From assembly GCF_003576645.1 (NCBI RefSeq), contig NC_044918.1, forward strand, positions 26,972,127 through 27,036,126: 64,000 bases of DNA. Reading direction: 5' to 3'. The number at the start of each line of letters is the position of its first letter. Within the stretch, counting starts at the first letter, position 1. Source of the stretch: Ipomoea triloba (taxonomy: Eukaryota; Streptophyta; Magnoliopsida; Solanales; Convolvulaceae). The notes under the pieces are model-generated. The model was given only the letters and a program-made list of their open reading frames with translations, had not been told where the DNA came from and ran no database searches. This document shows, in pieces, positions 32,901 to 44,800 of this stretch. Made by a program: the position numbers and the translations under genes.

Positions 32901-33169
32901 TGTTAGGAACATCATGTAATAGGTTTTGATGATACCAACTGTTAAGTAAGAATCCCCAAGTCTCGATACATAGGCAAAACGCTGTAAGTTCGACAAGTAA
33001 ACCAAGAGCGAAAATACAACCGGGTAACTTTGAGCTCAACTCGGAAAATATTTAAGCTTGAGGGAAATTTGTTTGAACATCTTAGAAGTCTCGTGTGTTG
33101 TAATCATATAGACAGATCAGAAGAAAGCATGGGACAACACTGGAGGAATAAGGGTCTGCGAGACATCAA

Positions 33170-33320
33170 CTAAGTCTCGAGACATAAGCAGAGTTCGAGA
33201 GGTAGGACCTCTCGATACAGTTATCCAGTTCGAGACATAAACAGAGTTCGAGAGATAGACCTCTCGATATTTGAGTTCGAGACATTAAGCGATCAAGATA
33301 TCAACCTTGGTCTCGATACA
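33170..33320. repeat. Palindromic TCGAGAGG/CCTCTCGA array in the LTR
   Basis: Within 150 bp the words ctcgagac, gttcgagaggtagg, acctctcgata and gttcgagagatag follow each other and can fold into short hairpins. The same array is present at 46030-46145 and 50570-50670. Arrays of short palindromes are described for Sirevirus LTRs. The gttcgagaggt word also recurs throughout the third ORF. Confidence 0.8.
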
Positions 33321-34069
33321 CTAACAATTCTCCAACAAAGCTGAATGACGGTCATACTTAAAGTTTGGAGAAGAAGAATATCATGGAGATGGAATAATGA
33401 AGAGGTGCCGAACGTGAAGATTTCAAAATGGGCGGAAATGGATGACACGTCAGATTTCCACCACAAACGGTCAAAAGGTGCACCAATGCTGAAGTGGTCT
33501 GATTCCCTACAAACAAGGAATAATGGGAATATAAAAAGAGTAACTTTTACCAAAAGACGAAAGTGGAGCATGGACTCAAGAAAAGTGAACTATGGAACAT
33601 TCACTACAAGACAAAGAGGTTCAAGTTACAAGATCACCACTCCATGAAATATGCTGAAAATATGCAAGACCCATGATCAGCATGGGAGACAAATTTCAAA
33701 CGGAATAATTTTCCCTCCAACGGAACTATTCCTCTACTCTCATATATAAGGACGTAAAGACACAGAAGAAAAAAGGGGAAAAGAGAGAAAAAGGAGTTAA
33801 AAAGAAAAGAGGTTCGAAATTCTTAAGAAGTGTCTGTCTAAAACGTTCAAGTGCAAGTGCTAAATTTGGAATATCATCCTGATATTCAAAACAGCGAGAA
33901 AACACATCTTAGTGTTTAAGAGAGTTACAAAGCTTAAACTGTTATACATCTAGAAGGTGACCGAAGCTGCTCTACATCGAAGTTGATTCAACGATAGCTT
34001 GTGGTCAGATTGGAGTCTGTTACATTCAACTGTGACAACCAAAAACACCTTGCTTTGGATTAAGCAAGA

Positions 34070-34350
34070 GAGGTGGAGTAACCTGGCTGCTGTCCGAGCG
34101 AAAGAAACCTGAGGCTTGACGCGGGCTTGGTGATCAAAGGTCAAGTGCTCGAGAGGTGGAGTAACTGGAAGCGGGGAGAAAAACCTGAGGAGAGGCGGAG
34201 TAACCTGGCTGCTGTCCGAGCGAAAGAAACCTGAGGCTTGACGCGGGCTTGGTGATCAAAGGTCAAGTGCTCGAGAGGTGGAGTAACAAGAAGCGGGGCG
34301 AAAAACCTGAGGCTTGAGGCGGGCTTCGTGATCAAAGCTCAAGCGCTCGA
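34070..34350 (+). repeat. Minisatellite in the Sirevirus LTR
   Basis: Units begin gaggtggagtaacctgg or variants (about 34070, 34155, 34193 and 34275) and contain gaaacctgaggcttgacgcg and gtgatcaaaggtcaagtgct. The same array occurs at 51445-51735 and, inverted, at 52545-52810. Unit number is about the same in all three. Confidence 0.85.
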
Positions 34351-34716
34351 TATTGTACTAAAAAGGGAAGTTTTTAGTGCAATCCTTCCAGGGAGTTTCT
34401 GGAAGAAGAGTGGACGTAGGCGGGTTGGCCGAACCACTTAAAAATCTCTCTTGCATTTACTTTCTGTTTTTATCTCTCGCTAACTTCTCGATTGCACTGC
34501 ATATAATCACACCTCTCGAACTAACCCAAACTCGTGCTAACTAAAAGGGGATAACATTTCCGCTGCGCATAAAACTTTGTCTTCACCTCGTGAGGTATCG
34601 AACCTAAACATCCTAAGTTCAATACACACGAGAGGTCAAAAAGATTTGCAAAATCTTATACAAGTCTATTCACCCCCCCCTCTAGACTTGTACCCCATCC
34701 CCTTGGGACCAACAAT

Positions 34717-34728
34717 TGGTATCAGAGC
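34717..34728 (+). promoter_or_regulatory. Primer-binding site, initiator tRNA-Met type
   Basis: tggtatcagagc, two bases after the LTR end, is complementary to the 3' end of plant initiator tRNA-Met, the standard primer for minus-strand synthesis in copia elements. Confidence 0.95.
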
Positions 34729-34827
34729 GAGTTCTCTGATCGATATAAACCTTTGTTTATATTGCCTAGAGATCCTTCTTTGAAAAATCTTCTTAAATAT
34801 TTTCAAAGCACGAGATAATTTTTCAAT

Positions 34828-37059
34828 ATGGACAGCATGTTGTCGAGACATCTTCTTTTTGATCTTAGCAGGTTTGACGACTGGAAAACACGCATGCTTG
34901 CGTACTTATCAGCCCTCCATGATGAGATGGCCGAGGTTATAACTTCTGGACCAGTCAAGATCCTAATGGTTAATACTGCTGCAGTTCAAACCCAAGAAAC
35001 ACCAAAGTACATCCCAAAACCTAGGGAAGAATGGACCAGTGATGATAGGAAGAGAAATAACCTGGACAATATTGCCAAGGATATTCTCTTCAGAGCTATA
35101 GACGAAACCATCTTCCCAAAAGTGAGGAAGCGCAAAACGGCAAAAGAGGTATGGGATACTTTGATGTTAATTGGTGAAGGTGACGAACAGGAAAAGGAAA
35201 ACAAGCTCACCGTGGCCATGGAGAAGTTCGAAGACTTCAAGATGAAGCCAGGAGAGAGCATCGACAGCATGGAGTCTCGGTTCATGAAGCTCACAACCGA
35301 GATCAGTGACCTTGAAAAGGAGATCCCACAAAAGGAGCTGAACCTGACGGTCTTACGTGGCCTCACTAAGGAGTGGGAAGTAAAGGTGATCACGATGAGA
35401 GATCACCGAGATCTGAAGGAAACCACAACAGACAAACTCTTCCGGGATCTCAAAGCCTTCGAGTTCGAGATGTTCCCAAGAGATGAGGACATTGTGGATC
35501 GACGAAACGTAGCTCTTGTTGCTGAGCAACCATCCACATCTTCAAGGTCAGACTCTAATCCTATGAATGTTATGTCTGACGAACAGTTTGCTCTCTTTGT
35601 GAGAAAGTTCAGGAAATACATGAACCAGGAGAGCAACAAAAGTTCACCTTCCTCCTCAAGAAGGAAAAATGAGAGATATCCATCCAGAAGGACGGAGGAG
35701 GAAAATCAGGGTCTATGCTACAACTGTAGAAGACCGGGACATTTCAAGGCCGAATGCCCTTACCCACTAGTAAGCAAGCATCAGGGCCAAGAAGGCAAGG
35801 ATTCCAAGAGAATAGAGGAATCCAGGGAGAAGTCAACACAAGGTGGCTTCAAAGGATCATCAAAGACGTATCAGCGCAGGAAGGCGCTTGTTGCTGAAGA
35901 ATTCGAGAGGACAATCGAGGAGTCCGAGACGTCGAGCTCCAGCGAAAGCAGCAGCAGCTCAGAGGATAAGAGGGGGCTCATCTGCTTATACACCGAGGAA
36001 GAGGAGAATCAATGCCTAATGGCCATTGACAACGAGGTAACCTCTACTCCTACATCTCGCTGCTCTACTTCTACCTCTCGTTGTTCTTCATTTAAAAGCG
36101 ATGAGGACCCCTTCGAGATGTTGGAATCGCTCAGAAGGAACCTTAACATCGCCAATAGCACTCATGCTAGAGTGATGGATGAAAACAGCAAGCTAACTGC
36201 TGAAAGAGATATGCTTAAGAACGTCTCGAAAGAGAATTTGGAGCTGACTCTCAAAGTAAGTGAGTTAGAAGCCAAAGTAATCCTACTATCTGAAGAGTGC
36301 AAAGCTCGAGAGACGAGAGAGCTTAATCTTCGAAAGGTCATAGCATCATACACTAATTCCTCCAAAGCTATGGAGAAAATGGTGGTTGATCACAGACCTA
36401 CAAGTGATAGAACCGGTCTAGGGTTCCATCAAGACCATCTCTCGAGAGATAAACAGACCAATGGTTTGGGAACTTCAAGAAATGGAGGATCTCAACCCAA
36501 ACCAAATAAAGGTCATAAAGGACCAACAGAAAAGACCAGAGTAGCTATTCATAAACCGTCCCTATACACCAGCAATGGAAAGTATAGGAAAGCTACGAAG
36601 AATGGCCGGGTAAACAATATCGAGAGATCACCTTGCTATCACTCGCAAGGCCATTCCAAGTACAAAAAGAGCTACACTCCATATAATGCACCTCAAGGCA
36701 AATATGGAAGGTCTGAGATCCACATAGTTAGGAACTCACGGATGGAGAAAGGAAGACTCTATCCATCTAGTGAGAATTGGTCATCAAATCACAAGTTCTG
36801 GAAGAAACCTCACTTTCAGCAATTTCACATGACCAAACAGCGTATGAAAGGCATGGTGCATAAGCCGGTCGAAAAGTCTCTACCTAAGTTGATTTATGCA
36901 CCAAAGAGGTCTAAAACCTTTGCTAGCATTCCTTATAATTATCAAACGTACAATGGCTACATTGCGCCTAGGCCTGGAATAATGGGCACAAGGTATAAAT
37001 GGATGCCTAAACTCACTAACCCACCAGGACCCAAAGTTTGGGTACCTAAACTTGCTTGA
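34828..37059 (+). CDS. gag: Sirevirus Gag
   Basis: An open frame of 743 codons starts 100 bp after the primer site. Residues about 10-230 are the copia capsid region (a UBN2/gag_pre type fold; [19 protein letters not shown], with AKEVWDTL at about 106). A zinc knuckle [14 protein letters not shown] (CX2CX4HX4C) is at about 297-310, for genomic RNA packaging. A serine/glutamate-rich segment follows (about 370-385), then a coiled coil (about 450-500) and a basic tail ending [10 protein letters not shown]. Such length and a long C-terminal extension are typical of Sireviruses. It ends at TGA 37057-37059 and overlaps the pol frame by only ten bases. No internal defects are seen. Confidence 0.9.
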   Translation: MDSMLSRHLLFDLSRFDDWKTRMLAYLSALHDEMAEVITSGPVKILMVNTAAVQTQETPKYIPKPREEWTSDDRKRNNLDNIAKDILFRAIDETIFPKVRKRKTAKEVWDTLMLIGEGDEQEKENKLTVAMEKFEDFKMKPGESIDSMESRFMKLTTEISDLEKEIPQKELNLTVLRGLTKEWEVKVITMRDHRDLKETTTDKLFRDLKAFEFEMFPRDEDIVDRRNVALVAEQPSTSSRSDSNPMNVMSDEQFALFVRKFRKYMNQESNKSSPSSSRRKNERYPSRRTEEENQGLCYNCRRPGHFKAECPYPLVSKHQGQEGKDSKRIEESREKSTQGGFKGSSKTYQRRKALVAEEFERTIEESETSSSSESSSSSEDKRGLICLYTEEEENQCLMAIDNEVTSTPTSRCSTSTSRCSSFKSDEDPFEMLESLRRNLNIANSTHARVMDENSKLTAERDMLKNVSKENLELTLKVSELEAKVILLSEECKARETRELNLRKVIASYTNSSKAMEKMVVDHRPTSDRTGLGFHQDHLSRDKQTNGLGTSRNGGSQPKPNKGHKGPTEKTRVAIHKPSLYTSNGKYRKATKNGRVNNIERSPCYHSQGHSKYKKSYTPYNAPQGKYGRSEIHIVRNSRMEKGRLYPSSENWSSNHKFWKKPHFQQFHMTKQRMKGMVHKPVEKSLPKLIYAPKRSKTFASIPYNYQTYNGYIAPRPGIMGTRYKWMPKLTNPPGPKVWVPKLA

Positions 37060-40000
37060 TTTCCTTGCAGGACACCAGGGACGTGTGGTTCATTGACAGT
37101 GGATGTTCGAGACATATGACTGGAAATCTAACACTGCTTGAGAACATCCAACCTATCGAAGGTCCCTTGGTGACATTTGGCGACAACGAGAAGAAGGGGC
37201 GCACAAGAGCTGTTGGTGAAATCCAAAAGAATGAGCTGGTTATTAAAGGAGTGTCCTACGTTGAGGGGCTCAAGTTCAATCTCCTTAGTACAAGCCAGTT
37301 CTGTGACAAGGGCCACAAAGTTGTCTTCACCAAAAGCAAATGTCAGATTATGAACGAGGAATCTCTCGAAGTCGTCTTGGAAGCAGCAAGGAAAGGAAAC
37401 ATGTACATAGTGGATTGGAGGTCTGCAAAACCATCCCTATGTATGCTAGCAAGGAGCAAGGAAGATTTATGCTGGGATTGGCATAGTAAGCTTAGTCATC
37501 TGAACTTCAAGACTATCAACAAGCTTGCTAAGAGGAACCTAGTGGAAGGACTGCCCAAAGTGACGTTTCGAAAGGATAAAATTTGTGAGGCATGTCAACG
37601 TTGCAAACAGATCAAATCCTCTTTCAAGAGCAAAGCCGATACATCATCCACTAGACCATTAAGTCTTCTTCACATGGACTTATTTGGCCCAGTGGATCCA
37701 CCCAGCATAAAGGGAAAGAAGTACACTCTTGTGGTAGTGGATGACTACACAAGATTCACTTGGACCGTGTTCTTAACCAAGAAAAGCGAGACAAAAATTG
37801 CCCTACCAAATCTCTTGAAACAAGTTCAAGTTGAAAAGGAAGTCTCGATACTAAAGATCCGGTCAGATCAAGGTGGAGAGTTCGTTAATCAAGTAATCGA
37901 GAGCTACTGCAACGAGAACGGAATTCATCATCAACTATCAGCTGCTCGAACACCTCAACAAAACGGGGTTGCTGAAAGAAGGAACAGAACTCTCAAAGAA
38001 GCCGCAAGGACCATGCTCTCGCAAGCCAACATATCACAAGGATTTTGGGCAGAAGCAATCAACACAGCGTGCTACACCCAAAATCGGTCCTTGATAGTAA
38101 AAGGAGTTGGAAAGACTCCATATGAGTTGTGGAATGGAAGAAAACCGAATGTAAGCTACTTCCACTCATTCGGGTGCATATGCTATATTCACAACAATGG
38201 GAAGACTCAACGAAGAACTTTTGAAGAAAAGGCAGATGATGGAGTATTTCTGGGATACTCATCGACAAGCAAAGCACTCAGAGTCTTCAACAAGCGGAGT
38301 TTGGTGGTTGAAGAGTCCATACATGTTACCTTTGATGAAAGGGCATCAATAGATCAACCATCAAAGACAACGGAAGCTGCTGAGGAAGATCAGCCAGAGT
38401 CTATCGAGAGATCAAACTTACCTCTCGAAGACAAGCAGTCGATAGTTCGAGACGTAGCGGAACTCCAGTCAGAATCAGATGATGAAGAGTCTACCAAGAA
38501 GAAAGCTCCTAACTCAGTTGATCAAATCCAGATCATAGATGTTCAACCCACATCTCAACCTTCAATGGAAGTATCAACTGAAGAGCCACAACCCGACCTA
38601 AGATGGCTGAGAAATCACCCTGCTGATCAAGTGATTGGAGATGTACGTGACAGAGTTCAAACCAGATCAGCATACAGAGAAAGCATGTTTGCTTGCTTTC
38701 TATCTCAAATAGAGCCTAAGGTGATCGAAGAGGCCCTATGTGATCCAGATTGGGTGCAAGCCATGCAAGAGGAACTTCATCAGTTTGAACGGAACGATGT
38801 TTGGGAACTAGTTCCGAGACCTCATCATCAAAATGTCATTGGTACAAAGTGGGTTTTCAGAAACAAGATGAATGAAGATGGAGTTATTGTTAGGAACAAG
38901 GCCAGACTTGTTGCCAAAGGCTACTGTCAGGAGGAAGGAATAGATTTTGATGAAACCTTCGCTCCAGTGGCACGTCTCGAAGCCATACGCATCTTTCTCG
39001 CATATGCCGCCTTCAAAGACTTTAAGGTATATCAAATGGATGTCAAGAGCGCTTTTCTGAACGGACTTCTCGAAGAAGAGGTGTACGTTGAACAACCTCC
39101 GGGTTTCTTGAAGGACGTGGGAGCTGACAAAGTATCCAAATTAAAGAAGGCACTTTACGGCTTAAAACAAGCTCCGAGAGCTTGGTATGATACCTTATCC
39201 TCTTGTCTACTTCAGTGTGGGTTCACCAAAGGCCTAGTGGACAAAACATTGTTTAGAATTAAGGATGGGGATCACATCTTATGGGTGCAAATCTATGTGG
39301 ACGATATCATTTTTGGTAGCACCAATCCAGACTTGTGCGAGAAGTTCTCCAGTTTGATGAAAGGAAAGTTCGAGATGAGCATGATGGGAGAGCTCAACTA
39401 CTTCCTTGGACTACAAGTGAGACAGCTTAGGGAAGGTATCTTCATCAACCAGGAGAAATACACCAAGGATCTGCTCAGGAAATACAACATAGAAGGGAAA
39501 TCCTCAGTCAAAGTACCTATGGGAACCTCTCTACGTATCGATGTCGACAGCGAAGGTCGAGAGGTCGATCAAACCACTTATCGAGGTATCATCGGATCTC
39601 TTCTTTATTTAACTGCAAGTAGACCAGACATATCCTTTGCAGTAGGTGTATGTGCTAGATTTCAGGCAAGTCCTAAGGAAAGTCACCTAAATGCATCCAA
39701 AAAGATTCTTAGATATCTAAAGGGTACGCAGAGTGTTGGGCTCTGGTATTCGAAAGGTGGATCTTTCGAACTTATGGGTTATTCAGATGCGGACTTTGCC
39801 GGTTGTAAGATAGATCGAAAGAGCACATCAGGGACATGTCAGTTTCTAGGTGGAAGACTTGTCTCATGGTTTAGCAAGAAACAACATTCGATAGCTACAA
39901 GCACTGCTGAGGCAGAATATGTAGCAGCTGGAAGTTGTTGTGCTCAGATCTTATGGATGAAGCAACAGCTAATGGATTATGGTGTTGAGTGTAAGGAGGT

Positions 40001-40238
40001 TAAAATTATGTGTGACAATACAAGTGCTATTGCCATCACCCACAACCCAGTGTTACACTCCAGAACAAAGCATATTGATATTAAGTATCACTTCATCCGA
40101 GACCACGTTGAGAAAAAGGACATCACTTTGGAATATGTTGCAACGGAGGAGCAACTAGCAGATATTTTCACAAAAGCGTTATGTGAAAGTAGATTCTCTC
40201 AACTAAGGTTAGAATTGGTAAGGAGAGAGTTGGGTTGA
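37056..40238 (+). CDS. pol: Sirevirus Pol: protease, integrase, reverse transcriptase, RNase H
   Basis: About 1060 codons have no stop. In order: aspartic protease [13 protein letters not shown] (about residue 11, catalytic D in DSG); integrase HHCC zinc finger (WHSKLSHLN...CEACQRCK, about 145-190); integrase core with [15 protein letters not shown] and the downstream [12 protein letters not shown] (D,D,E); reverse transcriptase from [11 protein letters not shown] (about 595), with the active site YVDD at about 746; RNase H near the C-terminus ([10 protein letters not shown], then DNTSAI and [12 protein letters not shown]). The frame opens at 37050 without an ATG, so it must be made as a Gag-Pol fusion or from a processed RNA. 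All catalytic signatures are present. Confidence 0.93.
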   Translation: MISLQDTRDVWFIDSGCSRHMTGNLTLLENIQPIEGPLVTFGDNEKKGRTRAVGEIQKNELVIKGVSYVEGLKFNLLSTSQFCDKGHKVVFTKSKCQIMNEESLEVVLEAARKGNMYIVDWRSAKPSLCMLARSKEDLCWDWHSKLSHLNFKTINKLAKRNLVEGLPKVTFRKDKICEACQRCKQIKSSFKSKADTSSTRPLSLLHMDLFGPVDPPSIKGKKYTLVVVDDYTRFTWTVFLTKKSETKIALPNLLKQVQVEKEVSILKIRSDQGGEFVNQVIESYCNENGIHHQLSAARTPQQNGVAERRNRTLKEAARTMLSQANISQGFWAEAINTACYTQNRSLIVKGVGKTPYELWNGRKPNVSYFHSFGCICYIHNNGKTQRRTFEEKADDGVFLGYSSTSKALRVFNKRSLVVEESIHVTFDERASIDQPSKTTEAAEEDQPESIERSNLPLEDKQSIVRDVAELQSESDDEESTKKKAPNSVDQIQIIDVQPTSQPSMEVSTEEPQPDLRWLRNHPADQVIGDVRDRVQTRSAYRESMFACFLSQIEPKVIEEALCDPDWVQAMQEELHQFERNDVWELVPRPHHQNVIGTKWVFRNKMNEDGVIVRNKARLVAKGYCQEEGIDFDETFAPVARLEAIRIFLAYAAFKDFKVYQMDVKSAFLNGLLEEEVYVEQPPGFLKDVGADKVSKLKKALYGLKQAPRAWYDTLSSCLLQCGFTKGLVDKTLFRIKDGDHILWVQIYVDDIIFGSTNPDLCEKFSSLMKGKFEMSMMGELNYFLGLQVRQLREGIFINQEKYTKDLLRKYNIEGKSSVKVPMGTSLRIDVDSEGREVDQTTYRGIIGSLLYLTASRPDISFAVGVCARFQASPKESHLNASKKILRYLKGTQSVGLWYSKGGSFELMGYSDADFAGCKIDRKSTSGTCQFLGGRLVSWFSKKQHSIATSTAEAEYVAAGSCCAQILWMKQQLMDYGVECKEVKIMCDNTSAIAITHNPVLHSRTKHIDIKYHFIRDHVEKKDITLEYVATEEQLADIFTKALCESRFSQLRLELVRRELG

Positions 40239-40438
40239 ATGGTCAAATCTTATCTTCTTGTATTTAGTGCCATGAACTGTTTCGCATGTGAGGGGCGGTT
40301 TCATCAACTTTATGGCAGCTTTGGAGTTACACAAGCATTGAATGGTCATTCATATTGCATCCCGTGACTCAACAGTGGTAATCCTATTGGGCTATAAATA
40401 AGAGGGTTTCTTTCAGACGTTCATACCATCAACTTCCC

Positions 40439-40937
40439 ATGGAGAAAAAGAAAAGAAAAGATGATGTTCCATTCTTTGATAGAGGAAAGAAACCGGCAGT
40501 CAAGTCCAAAGATTTTCAAGGAGAAAACTATCCAGAATCAACGAAGGGTGAACAGATTACGGAGCGTCCTGATAATCCAAGCAAGAATCCTATTCCCATC
40601 CAAGGTGAATGGATCCCCAAATACGAGGAGATCCACAACGATGGGATACTGGAATCGGGAGAAGAGTCCTGCACAAGAGGGACTCCTACTGCTGCACATT
40701 CTGGAAAAGGGCCTTCCTCAACCAAATGGAGAACCAAGGGAAACGGAGAGGAAGATCAGATGGGACTTTCTGAGGTCTGCAGCAGCCAAAGGGATGATCA
40801 TACCTAATCCAAAGACATTAAGAGGATTAGCGATGAAGATGGTCACTCCCAACTATAGTAAGCAGCTCCGGAGAGAAGAACAAGAAAAGGGAATAGCCAC
40901 CCCCAGTTCTGTTATTAGACAAATAGGACTTTAGATG
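40439..40937 (+). CDS. Small ORFs downstream of pol, unknown
   Basis: An ATG at 40439 opens 122 codons with a basic start (MEKKKRKDDVPFFDRGKKPA). A second frame (40461-40934) stays open for 157 codons and has a basic C-terminal part (KIRWDFLRSAAAKGMIIPNP). A single frame change near 40740 could join the two into one protein of about 165 residues. No family is recognised. It may be a remnant accessory gene or chance. Confidence 0.3.
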
Positions 40938-41219
40938 GCTAGTTCCCGCCTTAACGATAGATTCCTATTAGGCTGACCAAGGCCAAACAAAAGTTTCTAG
41001 GGAATTTAATAGGATATTGATTCATATGTAATGTATCTGGAAATCACTAAATGAACTTAAGGATATGTTCCAAGTGATATCTTTTAAATGAATCAAACTT
41101 GTTTCTCTCGCAATCTGTGTTCGAAAGGTAGTTCGAGAGGTCACCCGATCAGTTTGTCTACATACATTATGTCTCGAAGAAGGGTAGTTCGAGAGGTCAC
41201 TTCGAAAGATAACAAACTG

Positions 41220-41400
41220 ATATCTCTGAAAGGAGGAATAAGGAGGGTTAGGGATCAAAGGGAAGATCCCTAACCAGATCAAGATGGAGGAATAAGGAGG
41301 GTTAGGGATCAATCACTCAGGGGGAAGATCCTTAACCAGATCAAGACGGAAGAATAAGGAGGTTTAGGGATCAATCACTCAGGGGGAAGATCCTTAAACT
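41220..41400 (+). repeat. Three tandem units of about 58-60 bp
   Basis: Each unit contains ggaataaggagggttaggga followed by ggaagatcc and taaccagatcaaga. The first is shorter, and the second and third share tcaatcactcagggggaaga. They lie in non-coding spacer. Confidence 0.85.
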
Positions 41401-41872
41401 CATGAGGAAGATCATTCACCTTCGAAAGGTGAATTTGATAAGCTCAACGGATATATGAGGTGGAACGGCTATCTTTGGACATAAATGCTAGCCACGTGGT
41501 CATCGGTTACTGACGGTTTTTCGCACTTAAGGGCATTATCTTGATTAGTGGGAGCATGCTTACTTTAAAATATCAATACTCCACTGTCTCAAAGCTTAAA
41601 CCGTTCTATACTTTACCGAAATACCCTTACCAAAATACCTTATAAGCTGACCGTTATCAGGGGTATTTCTGACTTCTCACATCTTTTAAATCAACCGGGA
41701 TCCTTCCACGGGTCAAACTCTCAACCCTACCCATATATCCAACCCGAATCCGCCTAATATAAAAGCAAAATCCTTCTTCTTTACCCGGATTCAAACTCAA
41801 AACCATATACCCAAAATCCCCAAATCCTTAGACGCTGTACACATTCCCTCCAAAACACACAAACTTTCTTCA

Positions 41873-44800
41873 ATGGCGTCTGAATCATCATCTTGTTCAT
41901 CTTCATCTTCATCCTCCAGTGCATACCAGAGAGAGCTAGACCACATACGCTCTCAGATTAAACAAGTCAAGGCGGGAAGCATCCTTGACAAAGATGGCTT
42001 CATCACCCACTCGCCAAATCCAACAATGGCGGAGAGAGTCTTGAAGAAATTTGAGAAGGCAGGACTAATGCGGTACATGACGCATGACTACCGAACCATT
42101 CATGACCTCGACTACACAGAATGGTTCGCTCATGCCAAGGTCACGAAGGGCAAGATTGAAAGCCGCTTCAACGAAATAGACATAACAATCTCTGTGGGTG
42201 ATTTACGAGCAGCATTCGACTTTGCTACGTCGGAGGAGGCAGTCAAGCACCTATCGGACTACAACATGGATAAGCAGGAGTTTTGGGACAAAATCCGATT
42301 GGAGACTGCACCACCCAGAGCATCCTCTGCCCTCCGCAGATTTCATTTGAAGGAGAGGTTTGCCCTAGCCGCCGAGCTCATCATAAAATTCATCCTCGGC
42401 AAGGTGTCCGGAACAGACGAAGTCAATCTGGACACTCTGAAAATCCTCCACGCCATCTGGAACAACAACAAGTTGGACTGGGCTCACATCATCTTCGACT
42501 GCCTCAAACACCAAGTGCAGAGCTCAGTTTCCAACTCCGACCTGACAATCTACAAAAAGGTTGGTTTTGGCTTTGTTGTTCAATTTCTATTGAGACTGAA
42601 GGGCTTCGAACTGAGGGAAGGGCGAGAGGTTCATCGGAATACCTATATGGGTAGAACGAAACCTCAAGCTAAGGCAAAAGGTGCTAAGGATGCATCTTCA
42701 CCCTCAAAGCCTAAGGGAAGGGGCAAAAGGAAAGCCCCAGCTAAGGAGAAGCGCTCTGATGACGAGCTTTTGGACACCCCAGTCAAGAGGGTTGAATTGA
42801 AAAGGAAGGCCAAGAGGACCAAGACTGCTGCTGTCACCCAGGTTCGAGAGGTGACACCGTCCGTTATACAAGTACCATTTGAGGACAGGGCACAAGCCCA
42901 GGGGGAACCTCAGGCTACACTGGCCACTGAGGTTGAGAGAGTGCCCCCTACCAAGTCCCTGTCAGGAACTTTAAGTGTTGATATACTTGCTGTTGATGGT
43001 GCTGAGGATGTTGATGAATCTGTTGGTTTGCCTCAAGAGGAGGCTCGAGAAGTTGAAGGTACTGGGATCAGTGATCCAGTACAGGGTATTGTTGAGGAAC
43101 CACGACAGGTGGTTCGAGAGGTAGATATTCCAGCAGCTGAAGATCTAGACTGTGTGGTGGCTGCTGATGGTCAGGGCACTGTGGTCAGGAACCCAGTGCA
43201 AGCTTTTCTGAATGATGGGTTGACACATGATCTCTCGGTTGTTCGAGAGATAACTGAACAAGCTGTGGAGTGTGCATCAGCAACAGAAATCCTACCTGCT
43301 GACTCTGATGAGCTGAATGCTGAAATCACATCTCGATTGAATCAAAGTGTTGAGAATGTATCGAGTTTGGACGACTTCTCCAGAGTACTTCGCTGGATCA
43401 ACTGGAGAACAGGTCCCTTTGATCAATTGATCTCAAGAGCAGCAGAGATGGAGGCTGAGGAACGATTTGCACTAAACTGGTTAGATCTCACTGAAATCCC
43501 AGCCGACGAGCTTCAAAACCGTGCCCATGAGATGCAAGTAATCAGGAGTAATCTTGGTCGATCTGACAAAGGAAAGGGCATAGCTGTTGATGCACAAGAA
43601 GATGAAGCCGAGCCTGAAGAAGATCCTGAACTAGATGCTCAATTTCGAGAGGATATCAGGCTTGCCACAGCAATATCCTTGGGACAAAGTGTAGAACACA
43701 CGAGAGGTCCAGGAGAGACCTCTGGGGTTGCTCGAGATGATGCTGACACTCCTACTCCAACTGCAGCAATCCCCTTGTCCCAAGTGAGTGAATCTGCTCT
43801 AGAAGACCAGGTAGCTTCGAGAGGTGAATCCGAGACCTCTGAAGCACATGAGGTGGCACCTAACTCTGTCTTACTACTGCCACCACCTGAGTCCACACCC
43901 TCGAATGCAACAGATGAAGCTCAGACAGTTCGAGAGGGTGAAATTTTGTTGCTCCAACTCCCAGGCTTTCCCATCGATATGGTTAATAGGGAAAGGTGGA
44001 GTGCACCAGCTGCTCCTGAGATAATAGATATTCCAGATTCACCAGAGCATACTGAAGTGCAAACAAGTGAGCAACAAGAGCAGAATGAGGAGAACCCTGC
44101 TGGTTCGAGAGTTGAGGTTCAAGAAGGTGGAAACCGGGAAGCACCTGCCGATGAATCAACTCCTCCAGTAGATGATCACGTTCCCAGCACTGGTTCGAGA
44201 GGTAGTGTTGAGGGGGAACCTCAATCAGATGGAAACCGGGAAGCATCTGATGCAGAGACTCCCACCTTGGCCAATCCTACCTTACCAGCAGCTGAAGCTG
44301 AGGCTCCAGGTTCGAGAGGTGAAGAGCAAGAAGTGATCCATCCCTCAGGTGGAAACCGGGAAGCACCTGATATGGAGCTACCTTCGAGCTCTGATCCCAG
44401 TGTCCCTGCTGAACCTCAGGAAGTAAATCGAGAGGTGGACTCGCAATTGCAAGTCATGGGTGGAAATCTGGAAGCACCCAAGTCCCCTCCAACGAAAGGT
44501 ACATCTCGATCCTCATCTCCTACTTCTGACTATGATCAACAGGCCGAAGAAGTCTTCATTGGCGAAGTGCGTCAATTCATGGCTGATCAATCTCAGAAGA
44601 TGGCTCAGCTCGAAAGAATACTCGCTGTGGTCCGCAATGCTGCAATGCCTGCTGATGGCACAAGTGAATCCCAAGGCCGTCATGCCGAACTTCTCGAACA
44701 GGCGATATGGGCTGAGGATGCAGCACGGAAAGCCACTGATGAAGCCGCTGTAGCTCGAGCAGAGGCTGCAAGTGCGAGGGCTGAATTAGCCGAGATGCGA

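Larger units (their letters stand above)
30232..33000 (+). repeat. 1400-bp direct duplication across an N
   Basis: 30232-31500 reappears at 31632-32900 (offset 1400), apparently without differences, including exon 5. Before the N, the first copy already runs 130 bp into a Sirevirus LTR (31501-31630). The second copy runs into the full LTR at 32901. The two LTR starts differ at several bases: caaaacaatgtaagttcgat against caaaacgctgtaagttcgac. This looks like two allelic or mis-joined contigs rather than a biological tandem. Confidence 0.85.
32901..34714 (+). repeat. Sirevirus 5' LTR (1814 bp)
   Basis: It runs from TGTTAGGAAC to CCAACA. The U3 part contains an array of the words cgagagg and cctctcga (33170-33320), able to pair as short hairpins; the middle has a minisatellite (34070-34350). 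It differs from the LTRs at 45768 and 50297 by many substitutions and small indels in the first 600 bp, but is nearly identical to them in the last 700 bp. Confidence 0.9.
40239..41872 (+). other. Sirevirus spacer between pol and the third ORF
   Basis: These 1.6 kb contain small overlapping ORFs (40439-40937), a tandem repeat (41220-41400), many gttcgagagg words (41125-41205) and an AT-rich, C-rich leader with CCAAATCC-like words just before the third ORF. A TATA-like tataaaagc at 41757-41765, about 110 bp before that ORF, could serve a subgenomic transcript; this is inference. Confidence 0.5.

Noticed and set aside
37041..37060. Programmed -1 frameshift heptamer between gag and pol
   Set aside because: The ten-base overlap holds no X XXY YYZ pattern in the right frame.
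34666..39095. Minus-strand ORFs inside gag and pol
   Set aside because: They lie opposite an intact gag-pol with full domain order; none has a recognisable motif.
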